From positions 1 through 64,000 of the forward strand of contig CAMEYM010000011.1 in NCBI GenBank assembly GCA_945947575.1: a stretch of DNA of 64,000 bases. Reading direction: 5' to 3'. The notes below the pieces were generated by a model. It saw only the letters and a program-made list of their open reading frames with translations. It was not told where the DNA came from and made no database searches. Below are positions 50,182 to 60,666 of this stretch, piece after piece (the stretch's first letter is position 1; every line of letters begins with the position of its first letter). Origin of the DNA: Rhizobium sp. Q54. Lineage in GTDB: Bacteria; Pseudomonadota; Alphaproteobacteria; UBA2966; CAIVPW01. The position numbers were made by a program, and so were the translations under genes.

Positions 50182-51561
50182 ATGCCGGCGCGCGTACTCG
50201 TTGTAGACGACATCCTGCCGAACGTGCGCGTGCTGGAGGCAAAGCTCAGCGCTGAGTACTTCGACGTGGTCACGGCGATGAGCGGCCAGCAGGCCCTCGA
50301 CGCCATCGCCGCGATGCCGCCGGACATCGTTCTTCTCGACGTAATGATGCCGGAAATGGACGGGTTCGATGTCGCGCGCCGCATCAAGGGCGACACCCAC
50401 ACGGCGCACATCCCGATCATCATGGTCACGGCCCTGTCCGAGCCGGCCGAGCGCGTGCGCGGCCTGGAAGCGGGCGCCGATGACTTTCTGACCAAGCCCG
50501 TCAACGACCTGCAGCTATTCGCGCGCGTGCGCTCACTGGTGCGCCTCAAGCAGACCATGGACGAGCTGCGCCTGCGCGAGGAAACCTCGACCCAGCTCGG
50601 CGTGCTCGACCCCATGCCGGTCAACGAGGACGGCGCCAAGGCGCAGGTTCTGGTCGTGGAAGACGTCGCCACTGACGCCGGCGCGATCTCGTCGGCATTG
50701 CGCGACATCGCCGACGTGAAGGTCGAAGGCGACCCCCAGCGCGCTATGGACGTTGCCAGCGTCGGCGACCTCGACCTCATCATGGTCAGCCTGCGCCTGC
50801 GCGGCGCCGACGGCCTGCGCCTGTGCTCGCAGCTGCGCACCATGGCCTCGACCCGGCACTCGGTCGTGCTCGCTATGATCGAGGCCTCCGACACGCCGCA
50901 GCTCGTGCGCGCCCTCGAGATGGGCGTCGCCGACTACATCGTGAAGCCGCTCGACCGCGCCGAGCTGATCGCGCGGGCGCGCAGCCAGATCCGCCGCAAG
51001 CGCTACCAGGACCGCCTGCGCCTGTCGTACCAGATGAGCATCGCCATGGCGGTGACCGACGTGCTCACCGGCCTGCACAACCGCCGCTATCTCACCGGCC
51101 ACTTGGACAATCTGGTCGGGCGCTCCAACGCGGGCGGCAAGCCGACGTCGCTGATGATGCTCGACATCGATTTCTTCAAGAAGGTCAACGACACCTACGG
51201 CCACGCCGCCGGCGACGACGTCCTCAAGGAATTCGCCAACCGCCTGCGCCGCGGTCTGCGCGGCATCGATCTGGCCGGTCGCTTCGGTGGCGAGGAGTTC
51301 GTCGTGGCGATGCCCGACACCGACGCCGAGGCTGCCCGGATGGTCGCCGAACGCTTGCGCAAGTTCATCGCCGAGGAACCGTTCCCGATCCAGAACGGCG
51401 CCCAGCGCCTGGCGGTGACCGCCAGCATCGGCGTCACCACCTCGCGGCCGCCTGACAAGGCCAAGGACATGCTGGAGCGGGCCGACCAGGCCCTCTATGC
51501 CGCCAAGCACGCCGGCCGCAACCGCGTCGTCGCCGATGTCGCCGTCCCAGCGACCGCCTGA
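50182..51561 (+). CDS. pleD: PleD-like response regulator/diguanylate cyclase (REC-REC-GGEEF)
   Basis: [27 protein letters not shown]...; second REC domain; [14 protein letters not shown] (I-site RGID, active GGEEF). Confidence 0.93.
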   Translation: MPARVLVVDDILPNVRVLEAKLSAEYFDVVTAMSGQQALDAIAAMPPDIVLLDVMMPEMDGFDVARRIKGDTHTAHIPIIMVTALSEPAERVRGLEAGADDFLTKPVNDLQLFARVRSLVRLKQTMDELRLREETSTQLGVLDPMPVNEDGAKAQVLVVEDVATDAGAISSALRDIADVKVEGDPQRAMDVASVGDLDLIMVSLRLRGADGLRLCSQLRTMASTRHSVVLAMIEASDTPQLVRALEMGVADYIVKPLDRAELIARARSQIRRKRYQDRLRLSYQMSIAMAVTDVLTGLHNRRYLTGHLDNLVGRSNAGGKPTSLMMLDIDFFKKVNDTYGHAAGDDVLKEFANRLRRGLRGIDLAGRFGGEEFVVAMPDTDAEAARMVAERLRKFIAEEPFPIQNGAQRLAVTASIGVTTSRPPDKAKDMLERADQALYAAKHAGRNRVVADVAVPATA

Positions 51562-51612
51562 CAGCCTTCCGCCCACGGGGAAAGGTTGCGGCGAGAGGTC
51601 CGCGAGGATCTC

Positions 51613-51646
51613 TCGCAAAAACGAAAACCCCGCCTCGCGGCGGGGT
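51613..51646 (-). terminator. Rho-independent terminator of rpmG
   Basis: Stem accccgcc-tcgc-ggcggggt; minus-strand transcript continues into TTTTCGTTTTTGC. Confidence 0.8.
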
Positions 51647-51671
51647 CTGGGTCGTTCCGAAGGCCGGGAAC

Positions 51672-51839
51672 CTACTTGATCTTGGATTCCTTGAACTCGA
51701 CGTGCTTGCGCACGACTGGGTCGTACTTCTTCATCGTGAGCTTCTCGGTCTTGGTCTTCGGGTTCTTCTTGGTGACGTAGAAGAAGCCGGTATCGGCCGC
51801 GCTCACCAGCTTGATCTTGACGAAGTTCTTCTTGGCCAT
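51672..51839 (-). CDS. rpmG: 50S ribosomal protein L33
   Basis: [55 protein letters not shown]. Confidence 0.97.
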   Translation of the reverse strand: MAKKNFVKIKLVSAADTGFFYVTKKNPKTKTEKLTMKKYDPVVRKHVEFKESKIK

Positions 51840-51943
51840 GGGAAAACCTGGGTTGGCGCGACCTGACGGGTGCGCGAATTGGCGCGAACCATAGCCACCC
51901 AAGCCCTCAAGTCAAGGGCGAGGGGACGGCAGGGCCCGGAATC

Positions 51944-52369
51944 TCAGAATTTCGGCGGGCTGTCCTCGATACCGCCGAAGCCGTGCATATGGACCGCCCA
52001 CTGGTAGGCGATCAGCGCCCCCTTGATGCGCGGCAGCAGCCACAGGGACATGGCAGTCAGCACCGGCAGCCAGATGGCGGCCTGGACCCACAGGGGTGGC
52101 ACCACGGTCTGCTCCATCCACAGCACCCCCGCCACCGTCACGTGGCCGGTAATCAGGATCGTGAAGTAGGCGGGAGCATCGTCGGCGCGCTGGTGGTGGA
52201 GCTCCTCGCCGCAGCTCGGGCAGGTGTCGTTGACCTTGAGGAACCGGCCGAAAATCCGTCCCTCGCCACAGTTCGGGCAGGTCAGGCGAAAACCGCGCTT
52301 GAGCGACTGCCACCGCGCTCGCGGCGGCAGGTCGGCGGAGGTGCGAGTCTCGATGGGCATCGCCCCCAA
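51944..52369 (-). CDS. DUF983 family protein
   Basis: RGFRLTCPNCGEGRIFGRFLKVNDTCPSCGEELHHQRADDAPAYFTILITGHV. Confidence 0.9.
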   Translation of the reverse strand: MGAMPIETRTSADLPPRARWQSLKRGFRLTCPNCGEGRIFGRFLKVNDTCPSCGEELHHQRADDAPAYFTILITGHVTVAGVLWMEQTVVPPLWVQAAIWLPVLTAMSLWLLPRIKGALIAYQWAVHMHGFGGIEDSPPKF

Positions 52370-52432
52370 TATATGGGCTCGTCCCGCTGCCAGGGCAATG
52401 CGGCGAGGGCGCGCGCCTCCGGCGCGGCGGAC

Positions 52433-54703
52433 CTACTTGCGCCGCCCGCGCCTGACCCCGCGCGGCGGCCCACCCTTGCCGGGGGGCCGGTTCGGTCGTT
52501 GGGATCGGCCCGGCCGCGCCGTGCGGTCGATGCGTCCGCCGGACATCAGCTCGGCCAAAAGGCCGCCGCTCGCCGCGGTCGCCTCGCGCAGGCGCACCTC
52601 GATCGCGTCGCCCAGCTGCAGCACGCGGTGGGTGCGCTCGCCGATGATGCGGTGGTGGCTCTCGTCGAGCAGGAAGCGCTCGTCGCCAATGGTGCGCATC
52701 GGAATTAGCGCGCTTGCGCCAGTCTCGGCCAGAGTGACGAACAGGCCCGCGCTGGTAACGCCGGAGACGCGCGCAGCAAACAGAGCGCCGACCTTGTCGG
52801 ACAGGAACGCCGCCAGGTAGCGATCGGTGGCGTCACGTTCGGCCATTGCCGCGCGCCGTTCGGTGGTGCTGATGTGCTCGGCGGTGCGCGCGAACTGCTC
52901 CAAGTCGGGCGCCGGCAGGCCGTCGTCGCCGAGGCGGAGCGCGCTGATGAGGGCGCGATGCACGAGCAGATCCGCGTAGCGGCGGATGGGCGACGTGAAA
53001 TGCACGTAGCGGTTCAGCGCAAGTCCGAAGTGCGGCGACGCCTCCGGCGAGTAGACCGCCTGCGCCTGGGTGCGCAGCACGATCTGGTTCACCACCGCCT
53101 CGTGCGGCGTGTCCTTGGCGCGCAGCAGCACCGCGTTGAAGTGACTCGGCCGCAGGCGCTGCCCGGCCGCCAACTTGTAGTTGAGGGACTCGAGGAACGT
53201 GCGCAGCGCCGCGACGCGCTCGGGATCCGGCTCGTCGTGGATGCGGTACATCGTCGGCCACTGGCTGGCACCGAGGGTCAGCGCGGTCGCGACGTTGGCG
53301 GCGATCATGTACTCCTCGATCAGGCGCATCGAGTCGATGTGGGCGCGCGGCCGCACGTCGGCGACGTGACCGTCCGATCCGAGCCGCACCACCAACTCCG
53401 GCGATTCGATGGCGAGCGGCTTGCGGCGCTCGCGACCTCTTGTGAATGCGTCGAATGCTCCCCACAGCGGCGTGAGCAGTCGCTCGGCGGTGGGATCGCC
53501 GCCGCGGTCGTGGATCTCCTGGGCGCGCTCGTAGGTGAGCCGCATCACCGAACGCATCAGGCCGCGTTCGATCTTGTGGCGTGTGACATTGCCCTCGGCA
53601 TCGAGCCACATGGTCGCCACCATGCAGGCGCGTTCCTCGCCCGCCTGCAGCGAGCACATGCCGCTGGAGAGGGCATGCGGCAGCATCGGCACGACCCGAT
53701 CGGGGAAGTACACCGAGTTGCCACGCAGGTGCGCCTCGCGATCGAGCGCCGAGTCCGGCCGCACATACTCGGCGACATCGGCCACTGCGACCTTGATGTG
53801 CCAGCCGCCGGGATTGCCGGCGTCGGTGTCCGGCTCCGCCCACACCGCGTCGTCGAAGTCGCGCGCATCCACCGGATCGATCGTCACGAACGGCACGGCG
53901 CGGAAGTCCGTGCGGCGGCCGAGCGGGGGCACGTGGCCCGCATCAGCCTCGGCCAGCGCCTCCTTGCTGAAGCGCGTCGGGATGCCGTGTTCGTGGATGG
54001 CGATGAGACTCAGCGTGCGCGGATCTTCGAGCCCGCCGACGCGCTCGCGCACCCGCGCCCGCCCAAGGCCGTTGCGCGCATCCGCCATGACGTCCGCGAC
54101 GACGACGTCGCCGGGCTTGGCGTCGCCGGCGTCGGTGCCGCGCACAAGGAATTCGGTTCGCTGGCGCTTGTTCGCCGGGCGGATGCGGCCTTCGCCGCCG
54201 ACGATCTCATAGACGCCCAGCACCTCCTCGGGGCCGCGCTCCAAGAGGCGCATCGGCCGCGCCTCGACGGTGCGGTCTTCGAGGACCTTGGTGCGCGCCA
54301 GCACCCGGTCTCCCACCGCCGGCGCCGGCACGTTGTGCGTCGGGATCAGGTGAATGCGCGGCGCCGGACCTTCGCCACGCCAGTCCGCTGGCGCGGCCGT
54401 CAGGTCGCCATCGCGTGAGATGGAGATGACCTGCAGGACGGCAACCGTCGGCAGCCCTACGTCCGGCCGGGCGCGGTCGCCGCGCCGGCGCTTGATGACG
54501 CCCTCCGCCGCGAACTCGCGCAGGATTTGCCCGAGCCAATCGCCGTCGTCCTTGCCGAGTCCGAAGGCGCGCGCGAGCTCGCGCTTGCCGACCTTGCGTG
54601 TCGACTCGCGCAGGTATTTCGCAATGTCCTCGCGGGACGGGCGCGACGGTGCGCCGCTGTTCGGAGCTTTGCCGGAGCGGGAAGGGGGACGGCGGCGTGC
54701 CAC
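52433..54703 (-). CDS. rnr: Ribonuclease R
   Basis: VTIDPVDARDFDDAVWAEPD, RNB motifs, C-terminal S1; 756 aa. Confidence 0.95.
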   Translation of the reverse strand: MARRRPPSRSGKAPNSGAPSRPSREDIAKYLRESTRKVGKRELARAFGLGKDDGDWLGQILREFAAEGVIKRRRGDRARPDVGLPTVAVLQVISISRDGDLTAAPADWRGEGPAPRIHLIPTHNVPAPAVGDRVLARTKVLEDRTVEARPMRLLERGPEEVLGVYEIVGGEGRIRPANKRQRTEFLVRGTDAGDAKPGDVVVADVMADARNGLGRARVRERVGGLEDPRTLSLIAIHEHGIPTRFSKEALAEADAGHVPPLGRRTDFRAVPFVTIDPVDARDFDDAVWAEPDTDAGNPGGWHIKVAVADVAEYVRPDSALDREAHLRGNSVYFPDRVVPMLPHALSSGMCSLQAGEERACMVATMWLDAEGNVTRHKIERGLMRSVMRLTYERAQEIHDRGGDPTAERLLTPLWGAFDAFTRGRERRKPLAIESPELVVRLGSDGHVADVRPRAHIDSMRLIEEYMIAANVATALTLGASQWPTMYRIHDEPDPERVAALRTFLESLNYKLAAGQRLRPSHFNAVLLRAKDTPHEAVVNQIVLRTQAQAVYSPEASPHFGLALNRYVHFTSPIRRYADLLVHRALISALRLGDDGLPAPDLEQFARTAEHISTTERRAAMAERDATDRYLAAFLSDKVGALFAARVSGVTSAGLFVTLAETGASALIPMRTIGDERFLLDESHHRIIGERTHRVLQLGDAIEVRLREATAASGGLLAELMSGGRIDRTARPGRSQRPNRPPGKGGPPRGVRRGRRK

Positions 54704-54706
54704 GCG

Positions 54707-57397
54707 TCAGTCGGCGGCCGGCGCGGACTTCTTCGTCGCGCGTTTCGCGCGGGCTTTCGTTTCACCCGCGGCGCGCTTCCGCGGCTTTGCGGGGGTCTTG
54801 GCCTTCGCCTTGGTGGGCGCCGCCTCGGTCTGCGGCGCCTTGGCCTTGGGCGCGCGGCCGCCGCGGCCTTTCTTCGGCACGCCGGCGCGCGCCGCAAGCA
54901 GCGGCAGCGCCTGCTCCAGCGTCACGGCGTCCACCTCGACGCCCTTCGGCAGTGTCGCGTTGGTCTTGCCGTGCTTCACGTACGGGCCATAGCGGCCGGA
55001 ATGCAGCGTCACCGCCTTGCCGTCGTCGGGATGGTTGCCGAGCTCCTTGAGCGCCGTGGCGCCGCCACCGCGCGCGCCCTTCTTTTTGGCTGCCTCGGTG
55101 AGCAAGTCCACGGCGCGGTTCATGCCGACGCCCAGCACGTCTTCGTCCGCCGGAATGGACGCGTACAGTTTGCCGAGCTGCAGGTACGGACCGAAGCGTC
55201 CGATGCCCGCCTTGATCATCTCTTTGGTCTCTGGGTGCGGCCCGACCTCGCGCGGCAGGGTCAGCAGCCCGAGTGCCTGCTCGAGAGTCAGCTCGGACGC
55301 GCTCATGTTGCGCGGGATCGACACGCGTTTGGGCTTGGTGTCGCCCTCGGGCTCGCCGCGCTGTACGTAGTATCCGTACGGGCCCTTCTTCACAGCGATG
55401 GGCTGCTTGGTCTCCGGATCCTCGCCGACATTGCGCGGGCCCGCGTCCGCCTCGCCGTTGGCCTCGAGGGCGCGCGTGTATTTGCACTCGGGATAGTTCG
55501 AGCAGCCGATGAAGGCGCCGAACTTGCCAAGCTTGATGGATAGGCGCCCCTTGCCGCAGGTCGGACAGACGCGCGGGTCGGTGCCCTTGTCGTCCGTCTT
55601 AAAGAAGTACGGTCCGAGGGTCTCGTCGAGCACGTCGAGCACTTCGCGGACACGCAGCTCCTTGGTCTGATTGACCGCGCCGATGAAGGCATCCCAGAAC
55701 TCGCGCAGCACCGCTTTCCAGTCGGCCTCGCCGGCGGAAATCTCGTCGAGTTGCTCTTCCAGGCGTGCCGTGAAGTCGTACTCGACGTAGCGCTTGAAGA
55801 AGTGGGAGAGGAACGCGGTGACCAGGCGGCCGCGGTCCTCGGGATAGAAGCGTCCCTTGTCGAGGCGCACGTAATTGCGATCCTGCAGCACCGACAGGAT
55901 ACTGGCGTAGGTGGAAGGCCGGCCGATGCCGAGCTCCTCCAGCTTCTTGACCAGCGAAGCCTCGGCAAAGCGCGGTGGCGGCTCGGTGAAGTGCTGGCTG
56001 GGCCGCACGTCGTCCCGCCCCAGCGCATCGCGCGCGGCGACCATCGGCAGGCGGCGCTCGTCGTCGCGCTCGGTGGTCGCCGAGTCGGTGGCGGCGGCCT
56101 CGTCGCGGCCCTCGCGGTAGATGCGCAGGAAACCGTCGAACAGCACGATCTGGCCGGTGGCGCGGAACTCAACTTTGCCGTCGCTGGGCACGATCGTCAC
56201 CGCCGCCTGCTCGAGGCGCGCCGTCTCCATCTGGCTCGCCAGCGTGCGCTTCCAGACCAGGTCGTAGAGCTTGTACTCGTCGTCGTTCAGGTAGCGGCGG
56301 ATGCTCTCCGGGGTGCGTCCCGGATCGGTCGGGCGGATCGCTTCGTGGGCTTCCTGGGCGTTCTTCGCCGTCGCCTTGTAGGCGCGCGGCGCGCTCGGCA
56401 CGTAGGAATCACCGAACTCGCTGGCGATGACGCGTCGCGTCGCCGTCATCGCTTCCGCGGCGATCTGTACGCCGTCGGTGCGCATATAGGTAATAAGACC
56501 GGTCGTCTCGCCGCCGAGATCGACGCCCTCGTAGAGGTGCTGGGCGATGTCCATCGTTCGGCGCGCCGCGAAGCGCAGCTTGCGCGAAGACTCCTGCTGC
56601 AGGGTGGAGGTCGTGAACGGCGGCGACGGGTTGCGCCGCGTCTCTTTCTTCTCGACGTCGCGTACCGTCCAATCGGCGCCTTTTTGCGCGGTGTCCACGG
56701 CCGCCTTGGCGGCCGCCTCGGACCCAAGCGAAAACTTGTCGAGCTTCTCGCCGTGCAAAGCGACCAGCTTGGCGGAGAACACTTCTCCCTTGCCGGTGCG
56801 GAAGTCGGCTTCCAGGCTCCAGTACTCGCGCGGGATGAACGCCTCGATCTCGATCTCGCGCTCGCAGATCAGGCGCAGCGCCACCGACTGCACGCGTCCC
56901 GCGGAGCGCGAGCCCGGCAGCTTGCGCCACAGCACAGGCGACAGCGTGAAGCCGACCAGGTAGTCGAGAGCGCGCCGCGCCTGCTGCGCGTTGACCAGGT
57001 TCATGTCCAGGTCGCGCGGGTTCTCCAGCGCGTGGCGCACGGAGTCCTTGGTGATCTCGTGGAACACCACGCGTCGCACCGGCACCGAGTCGAGCGCCTT
57101 CATGTCCTTCAACGCGGCCATGACGTGCCAGCTGATGGCCTCGCCTTCACGATCCGGGTCGGTGGCGAGGAAGAGGTTGTCGGCCTTGCGCAGGGCGTTG
57201 GCGATATCGCGGAGGCGGCCGACCGAGCGTGCGTCGGTCTCGTAGGTCATCGCGAAGTCTTCGTCGGGCCGCACCGAGCCGTCCTTGGGCGGCAGATCGC
57301 GCACGTGCCCATAGCTCGCCAGTACGATGTACTGATCGCCGAGATACTTGCCGATGGTTTTCGCCTTAGCGGGCGACTCGACGACAACTACGTCCAT
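54707..57397 (-). CDS. topA: DNA topoisomerase I
   Basis: MDVVVVESPAKAKTIGKYLGDQYIVLASYGHVRDLPPK; zinc finger CPTCGKGRL...CSNYPEC; basic C-terminal tail. Confidence 0.97.
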   Translation of the reverse strand: MDVVVVESPAKAKTIGKYLGDQYIVLASYGHVRDLPPKDGSVRPDEDFAMTYETDARSVGRLRDIANALRKADNLFLATDPDREGEAISWHVMAALKDMKALDSVPVRRVVFHEITKDSVRHALENPRDLDMNLVNAQQARRALDYLVGFTLSPVLWRKLPGSRSAGRVQSVALRLICEREIEIEAFIPREYWSLEADFRTGKGEVFSAKLVALHGEKLDKFSLGSEAAAKAAVDTAQKGADWTVRDVEKKETRRNPSPPFTTSTLQQESSRKLRFAARRTMDIAQHLYEGVDLGGETTGLITYMRTDGVQIAAEAMTATRRVIASEFGDSYVPSAPRAYKATAKNAQEAHEAIRPTDPGRTPESIRRYLNDDEYKLYDLVWKRTLASQMETARLEQAAVTIVPSDGKVEFRATGQIVLFDGFLRIYREGRDEAAATDSATTERDDERRLPMVAARDALGRDDVRPSQHFTEPPPRFAEASLVKKLEELGIGRPSTYASILSVLQDRNYVRLDKGRFYPEDRGRLVTAFLSHFFKRYVEYDFTARLEEQLDEISAGEADWKAVLREFWDAFIGAVNQTKELRVREVLDVLDETLGPYFFKTDDKGTDPRVCPTCGKGRLSIKLGKFGAFIGCSNYPECKYTRALEANGEADAGPRNVGEDPETKQPIAVKKGPYGYYVQRGEPEGDTKPKRVSIPRNMSASELTLEQALGLLTLPREVGPHPETKEMIKAGIGRFGPYLQLGKLYASIPADEDVLGVGMNRAVDLLTEAAKKKGARGGGATALKELGNHPDDGKAVTLHSGRYGPYVKHGKTNATLPKGVEVDAVTLEQALPLLAARAGVPKKGRGGRAPKAKAPQTEAAPTKAKAKTPAKPRKRAAGETKARAKRATKKSAPAAD

Positions 57398-57468
57398 GTA
57401 CTCGTGATCCAGTACTCGTCTAGGTCAACGGCGTGGGACAATTTGTGAGAGCGCGAGGAGCAGCGCGC

Positions 57469-58578
57469 CTACAACAGCGACACTTGATTTCCGGGATGAC
57501 GCTGCAGGCGGCCTGCTAGCTCAAGCTCCAGCAAAATGGTCAACACGATTGCGGGTGTCAACCTACTCTGCCGAATGAGTTCGTCCACTAAGAGCGGAGA
57601 CGGGCTCAAAAGCTCCGTTAATCGATCGCGCGCCGCGGCGAGTTCCGCCTCTGGCGTGGCCGCAGTAGTGACGGAGTAACCATCGCCCACCGGCTCGCGC
57701 AAGGTGCGCAGACCGGTGAGCGCGCGCACCACATCCTCTGCCTCCTCGACCAGAGTGGCACCCTCGCGCAGCAGGTTGTTGGTGCCGCGGCAGCGCGGGT
57801 CGAGAGGCGAGCCGGGCACCGCGAACACTTCGCGGCCCTGCTCCAGCGCCATGCGGGCGGTGATGAGCGAGCCCGAGTGGAGGGCTGCCTCGACCACGAC
57901 GACGCCGCATGAGACGCCGGAGATGAGCCGGTTGCGGCGCGGGAAGTGGCGGCCATGCGGCTCGGTGCCGACCGGCTGCTCGGCGATCACCAAGCCTTTC
58001 TCGACCATCTCGGCGTACAGCGGTTTATTCTCTGGCGGGTAGGGCTGGTCGATGCCGCCCGCCAGCATGGCGACGGTCCCGCTCGTCAATGCGCCGGTGT
58101 GCGCCGCCGCGTCGATCCCGCGCGCCAGTCCCGATGCGACCACCAGACCATTCGCTCCAAGGTCGGCCGCCAGCGTGCGCGCGAACCGCACGCCGACGCC
58201 GGATGCGTTGCGCGCCCCGACGATGGCGACCACGCGCGCCGGGTCGGCGCCGAGCGGCGCGCGGCCGCGCAAAGAGACGAGCGGCGGCGCGTCATAGATG
58301 GTGGTGAACCCGGTCGGATAGTCGGGCTCGCCGCGCGCAACTAGACGCGCGCCAGCCTTGGTCGTTGCCTCCAGCTCGCGCTCCGCGTCGGCGAGGCTCG
58401 CAATGCGCAGCGAAGCGCGCCCGCCCTTGCGGGCCAGGTCCGGCAGCGCCGACAGCGCAGCAGCGGCGCTGCCATACCGCTGCAGCAATTGAAGGAAGGT
58501 AACGGGTCCGACGTTCTCGCTGCGGATCAGGCGCAGCCAGTCGAGCCGCTCCGCGTCGCTGAGCGAACCGGCGCGCAT
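57469..58578 (-). CDS. dprA: DNA processing protein DprA
   Basis: VVAIVGARNASGVGVRFARTLAADLGANGLVVASGLARGIDAAAHTGAL. Confidence 0.95.
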   Translation of the reverse strand: MRAGSLSDAERLDWLRLIRSENVGPVTFLQLLQRYGSAAAALSALPDLARKGGRASLRIASLADAERELEATTKAGARLVARGEPDYPTGFTTIYDAPPLVSLRGRAPLGADPARVVAIVGARNASGVGVRFARTLAADLGANGLVVASGLARGIDAAAHTGALTSGTVAMLAGGIDQPYPPENKPLYAEMVEKGLVIAEQPVGTEPHGRHFPRRNRLISGVSCGVVVVEAALHSGSLITARMALEQGREVFAVPGSPLDPRCRGTNNLLREGATLVEEAEDVVRALTGLRTLREPVGDGYSVTTAATPEAELAAARDRLTELLSPSPLLVDELIRQSRLTPAIVLTILLELELAGRLQRHPGNQVSLL

Positions 58579-58579
58579 T

Positions 58580-59344
58580 TCACGGAGACGGCGCGGACTT
58601 GCGCAGGTTGATACGCGGCTCCTCGCCGCGCAATAGCCGGCGGATGTTGTCCGTGTGCCGCAGGATCACCACCAGCGCCAGGAACAGAGCGAAGGCGGCG
58701 CGCTGCCAGTCGAACGGTAGCAGCACAGGATTGATGGACAGCGGCAGCAGCAGGCAATAGAACGGCGCCGCAGCGACGGCGCACAGGGCGCCCATCGATG
58801 AGCGCTGGGTGACGGTGGCTGCGGCAAGCCATGTCAGAGCCGTCAGCACTCCGACCAACGGCAGCGCGGCGAGGAGGATGCCGAGGGTCGTCGCGACTCC
58901 CTTGCCGCCCCACGCCGTCACGGTGACCGCCAACAGCATCACCACGCCGATCAGCTGCAGCGGCACCGACGACTGCGCCAATGCCATCGTGAGTCCACCC
59001 GCCAGGATGGCGAGGGTGATCATCCCGCGCCGGTCGCGCTTCAGCCAGATCGGGCACAGGTGTCCGAACAACGCTGCGATGCCCGCAGCGAAGTACACAT
59101 GCGCCTCGCCGAGTCCGGAAGCGATCAGCACAGCGAGCGCACCCTTGCCGGCGTCGAGCAGCAGCACCGCCAGCGCCAGTTTCTTGGAGCCGGTGCGCAG
59201 GACGTTGGTCGCGCCGATGTTGCCGGAGCCGATGGCGCGGATGTCGCCGAGTCCGGCGAAGCGCGGCAAGATCAATCCGAACGGGATCGAGCCGAGCAGG
59301 TAGCCGAGCACGATGGCGATCGAGATCGTGCTGTCTTGGGACAT
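58580..59344 (-). CDS. plsY: Glycerol-3-phosphate acyltransferase PlsY
   Basis: LGYLLGSIPFGLILPRFAGLGDIRAIGSGNIGATNVLRTGSKKLALAVLLLDAGKG. Confidence 0.96.
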   Translation of the reverse strand: MSQDSTISIAIVLGYLLGSIPFGLILPRFAGLGDIRAIGSGNIGATNVLRTGSKKLALAVLLLDAGKGALAVLIASGLGEAHVYFAAGIAALFGHLCPIWLKRDRRGMITLAILAGGLTMALAQSSVPLQLIGVVMLLAVTVTAWGGKGVATTLGILLAALPLVGVLTALTWLAAATVTQRSSMGALCAVAAAPFYCLLLPLSINPVLLPFDWQRAAFALFLALVVILRHTDNIRRLLRGEEPRINLRKSAPSP

Positions 59345-59349
59345 CGGCG

Positions 59350-60666
59350 CTAAGCCGCGGCCGCGTCGAACACCGTGTCGCCCGCAACGACGGTGCGCAG
59401 CACGCGACCCTGCACCGGACGTCCGTCGAACGGCGTGTTCTTCGACTTCGAGCGCAGGTCCGTCTCCGAGATGCGCCACGGCACGTCGAGGTCGAACAGA
59501 ACCAGGTCGGCGGGTGCCCCCTTGGCCAACGTGCCCGCTTCCAGGCCGAGCAGGCGCGCCGGGTTGACGGTGAGCTTGGCCAACAGGTCGAGCAGCGAGA
59601 TATGACCGCCGTGCACCAGTTCGAGCGCCAGCGGCAGCAGCGTCTGCAATCCCGCAATGCCGGGCTCGGCGGCGGGGAAGGGCAGCCGCTTGCTCTCCTG
59701 ATCTTGCGGCGAGTGGTCGGAGACGATGACGTCGATGGTGCCGTCCGCCAGTCCGGCGACGACGGCGGCGCGGTCGTCTTCCGAGCGCAGCGGCGGCGTT
59801 ACCTTGGCGAAGGTGCGGTATTCGCCGACCTCGTTCTCGTTGAGCGCGAAATGATGCGCGGCAGCGCCGCACGTGGCGCGGATGCCGCGCGCCTTGGCGC
59901 GGCGCATTGCCTCGATCGCCTCGCCGGTGGAGATGCACGCCGCGTGGTAGCGCCCGCCGGTCATCTCGGCGAGGCGCACGTCGCGCTCGACCATGATGAC
60001 CTCGGCCATCGCCGGCGCGCCCTTGAGGCCGAGCCGGCTCGCCACTTCGCCGGAGTTCATCGCGCTGCCGCGCGTCAGCGACGGCTCTTCGGCGTGCTGC
60101 ACGATGAGCAGGTTCCATGCTGTCGCGTACGACAGCGCCCGCCGCATCACCTGCGCGTCGGCGACCGCATGCACGCCGTCGGTGAACGCCACGGCGCCGG
60201 CTTCGGCGAGCAGACCCATCTCGGTCATTTCTTGGCCGCGCAGCCCCTTGGTGATCGCCGCCATCGAGACGACGTTGACGGCGCACGTCTGCCGCGCGCG
60301 CTGCGCCATGAAGCCGATCAATGCCGGCTCGTCCATGACCGGATCGGTCTGCGGCTGGCTGACCAGCGTCGTCACGCCGCCCGCCGCGGCCGCGCGGCCT
60401 GCGGTCGCCAGCGTCTCTTTTTCTTCGAAGCCCGGCTCGCCCAGGAACGCACGCATATCGACCAGGCCGGGCGCCAGGCAGTGGCCGCCGCAATCGATGA
60501 TCTCGGTGCCCTTGGCCGGGCGTACGTCGCCGCCGATCGCCGCGATCCTGCCGTCGATGACCAGCAACGATCCGCCCTTGGCGTCGAGCCCGGTCGCTGG
60601 GTCGAGCAGCCGCGCGTTGACGAACGCGAGCGGCGGCGTGCTGACGACAGGCGAGCTAATTCCCAT
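59350..60666 (-). CDS. Dihydroorotase-like protein, probably non-catalytic (PyrC')
   Basis: Amidohydrolase-family similarity and linkage to pyrB; HxH motif replaced ([13 protein letters not shown]). Confidence 0.88.
   Translation of the reverse strand: MGISSPVVSTPPLAFVNARLLDPATGLDAKGGSLLVIDGRIAAIGGDVRPAKGTEIIDCGGHCLAPGLVDMRAFLGEPGFEEKETLATAGRAAAAGGVTTLVSQPQTDPVMDEPALIGFMAQRARQTCAVNVVSMAAITKGLRGQEMTEMGLLAEAGAVAFTDGVHAVADAQVMRRALSYATAWNLLIVQHAEEPSLTRGSAMNSGEVASRLGLKGAPAMAEVIMVERDVRLAEMTGGRYHAACISTGEAIEAMRRAKARGIRATCGAAAHHFALNENEVGEYRTFAKVTPPLRSEDDRAAVVAGLADGTIDVIVSDHSPQDQESKRLPFPAAEPGIAGLQTLLPLALELVHGGHISLLDLLAKLTVNPARLLGLEAGTLAKGAPADLVLFDLDVPWRISETDLRSKSKNTPFDGRPVQGRVLRTVVAGDTVFDAAAA

Noticed and set aside
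52874-54418. 514-aa plus-strand ORF
   Set aside because: Antisense to rnr.
55751-57448. 565-aa plus-strand ORF
   Set aside because: Antisense to topA; no recognisable motifs.
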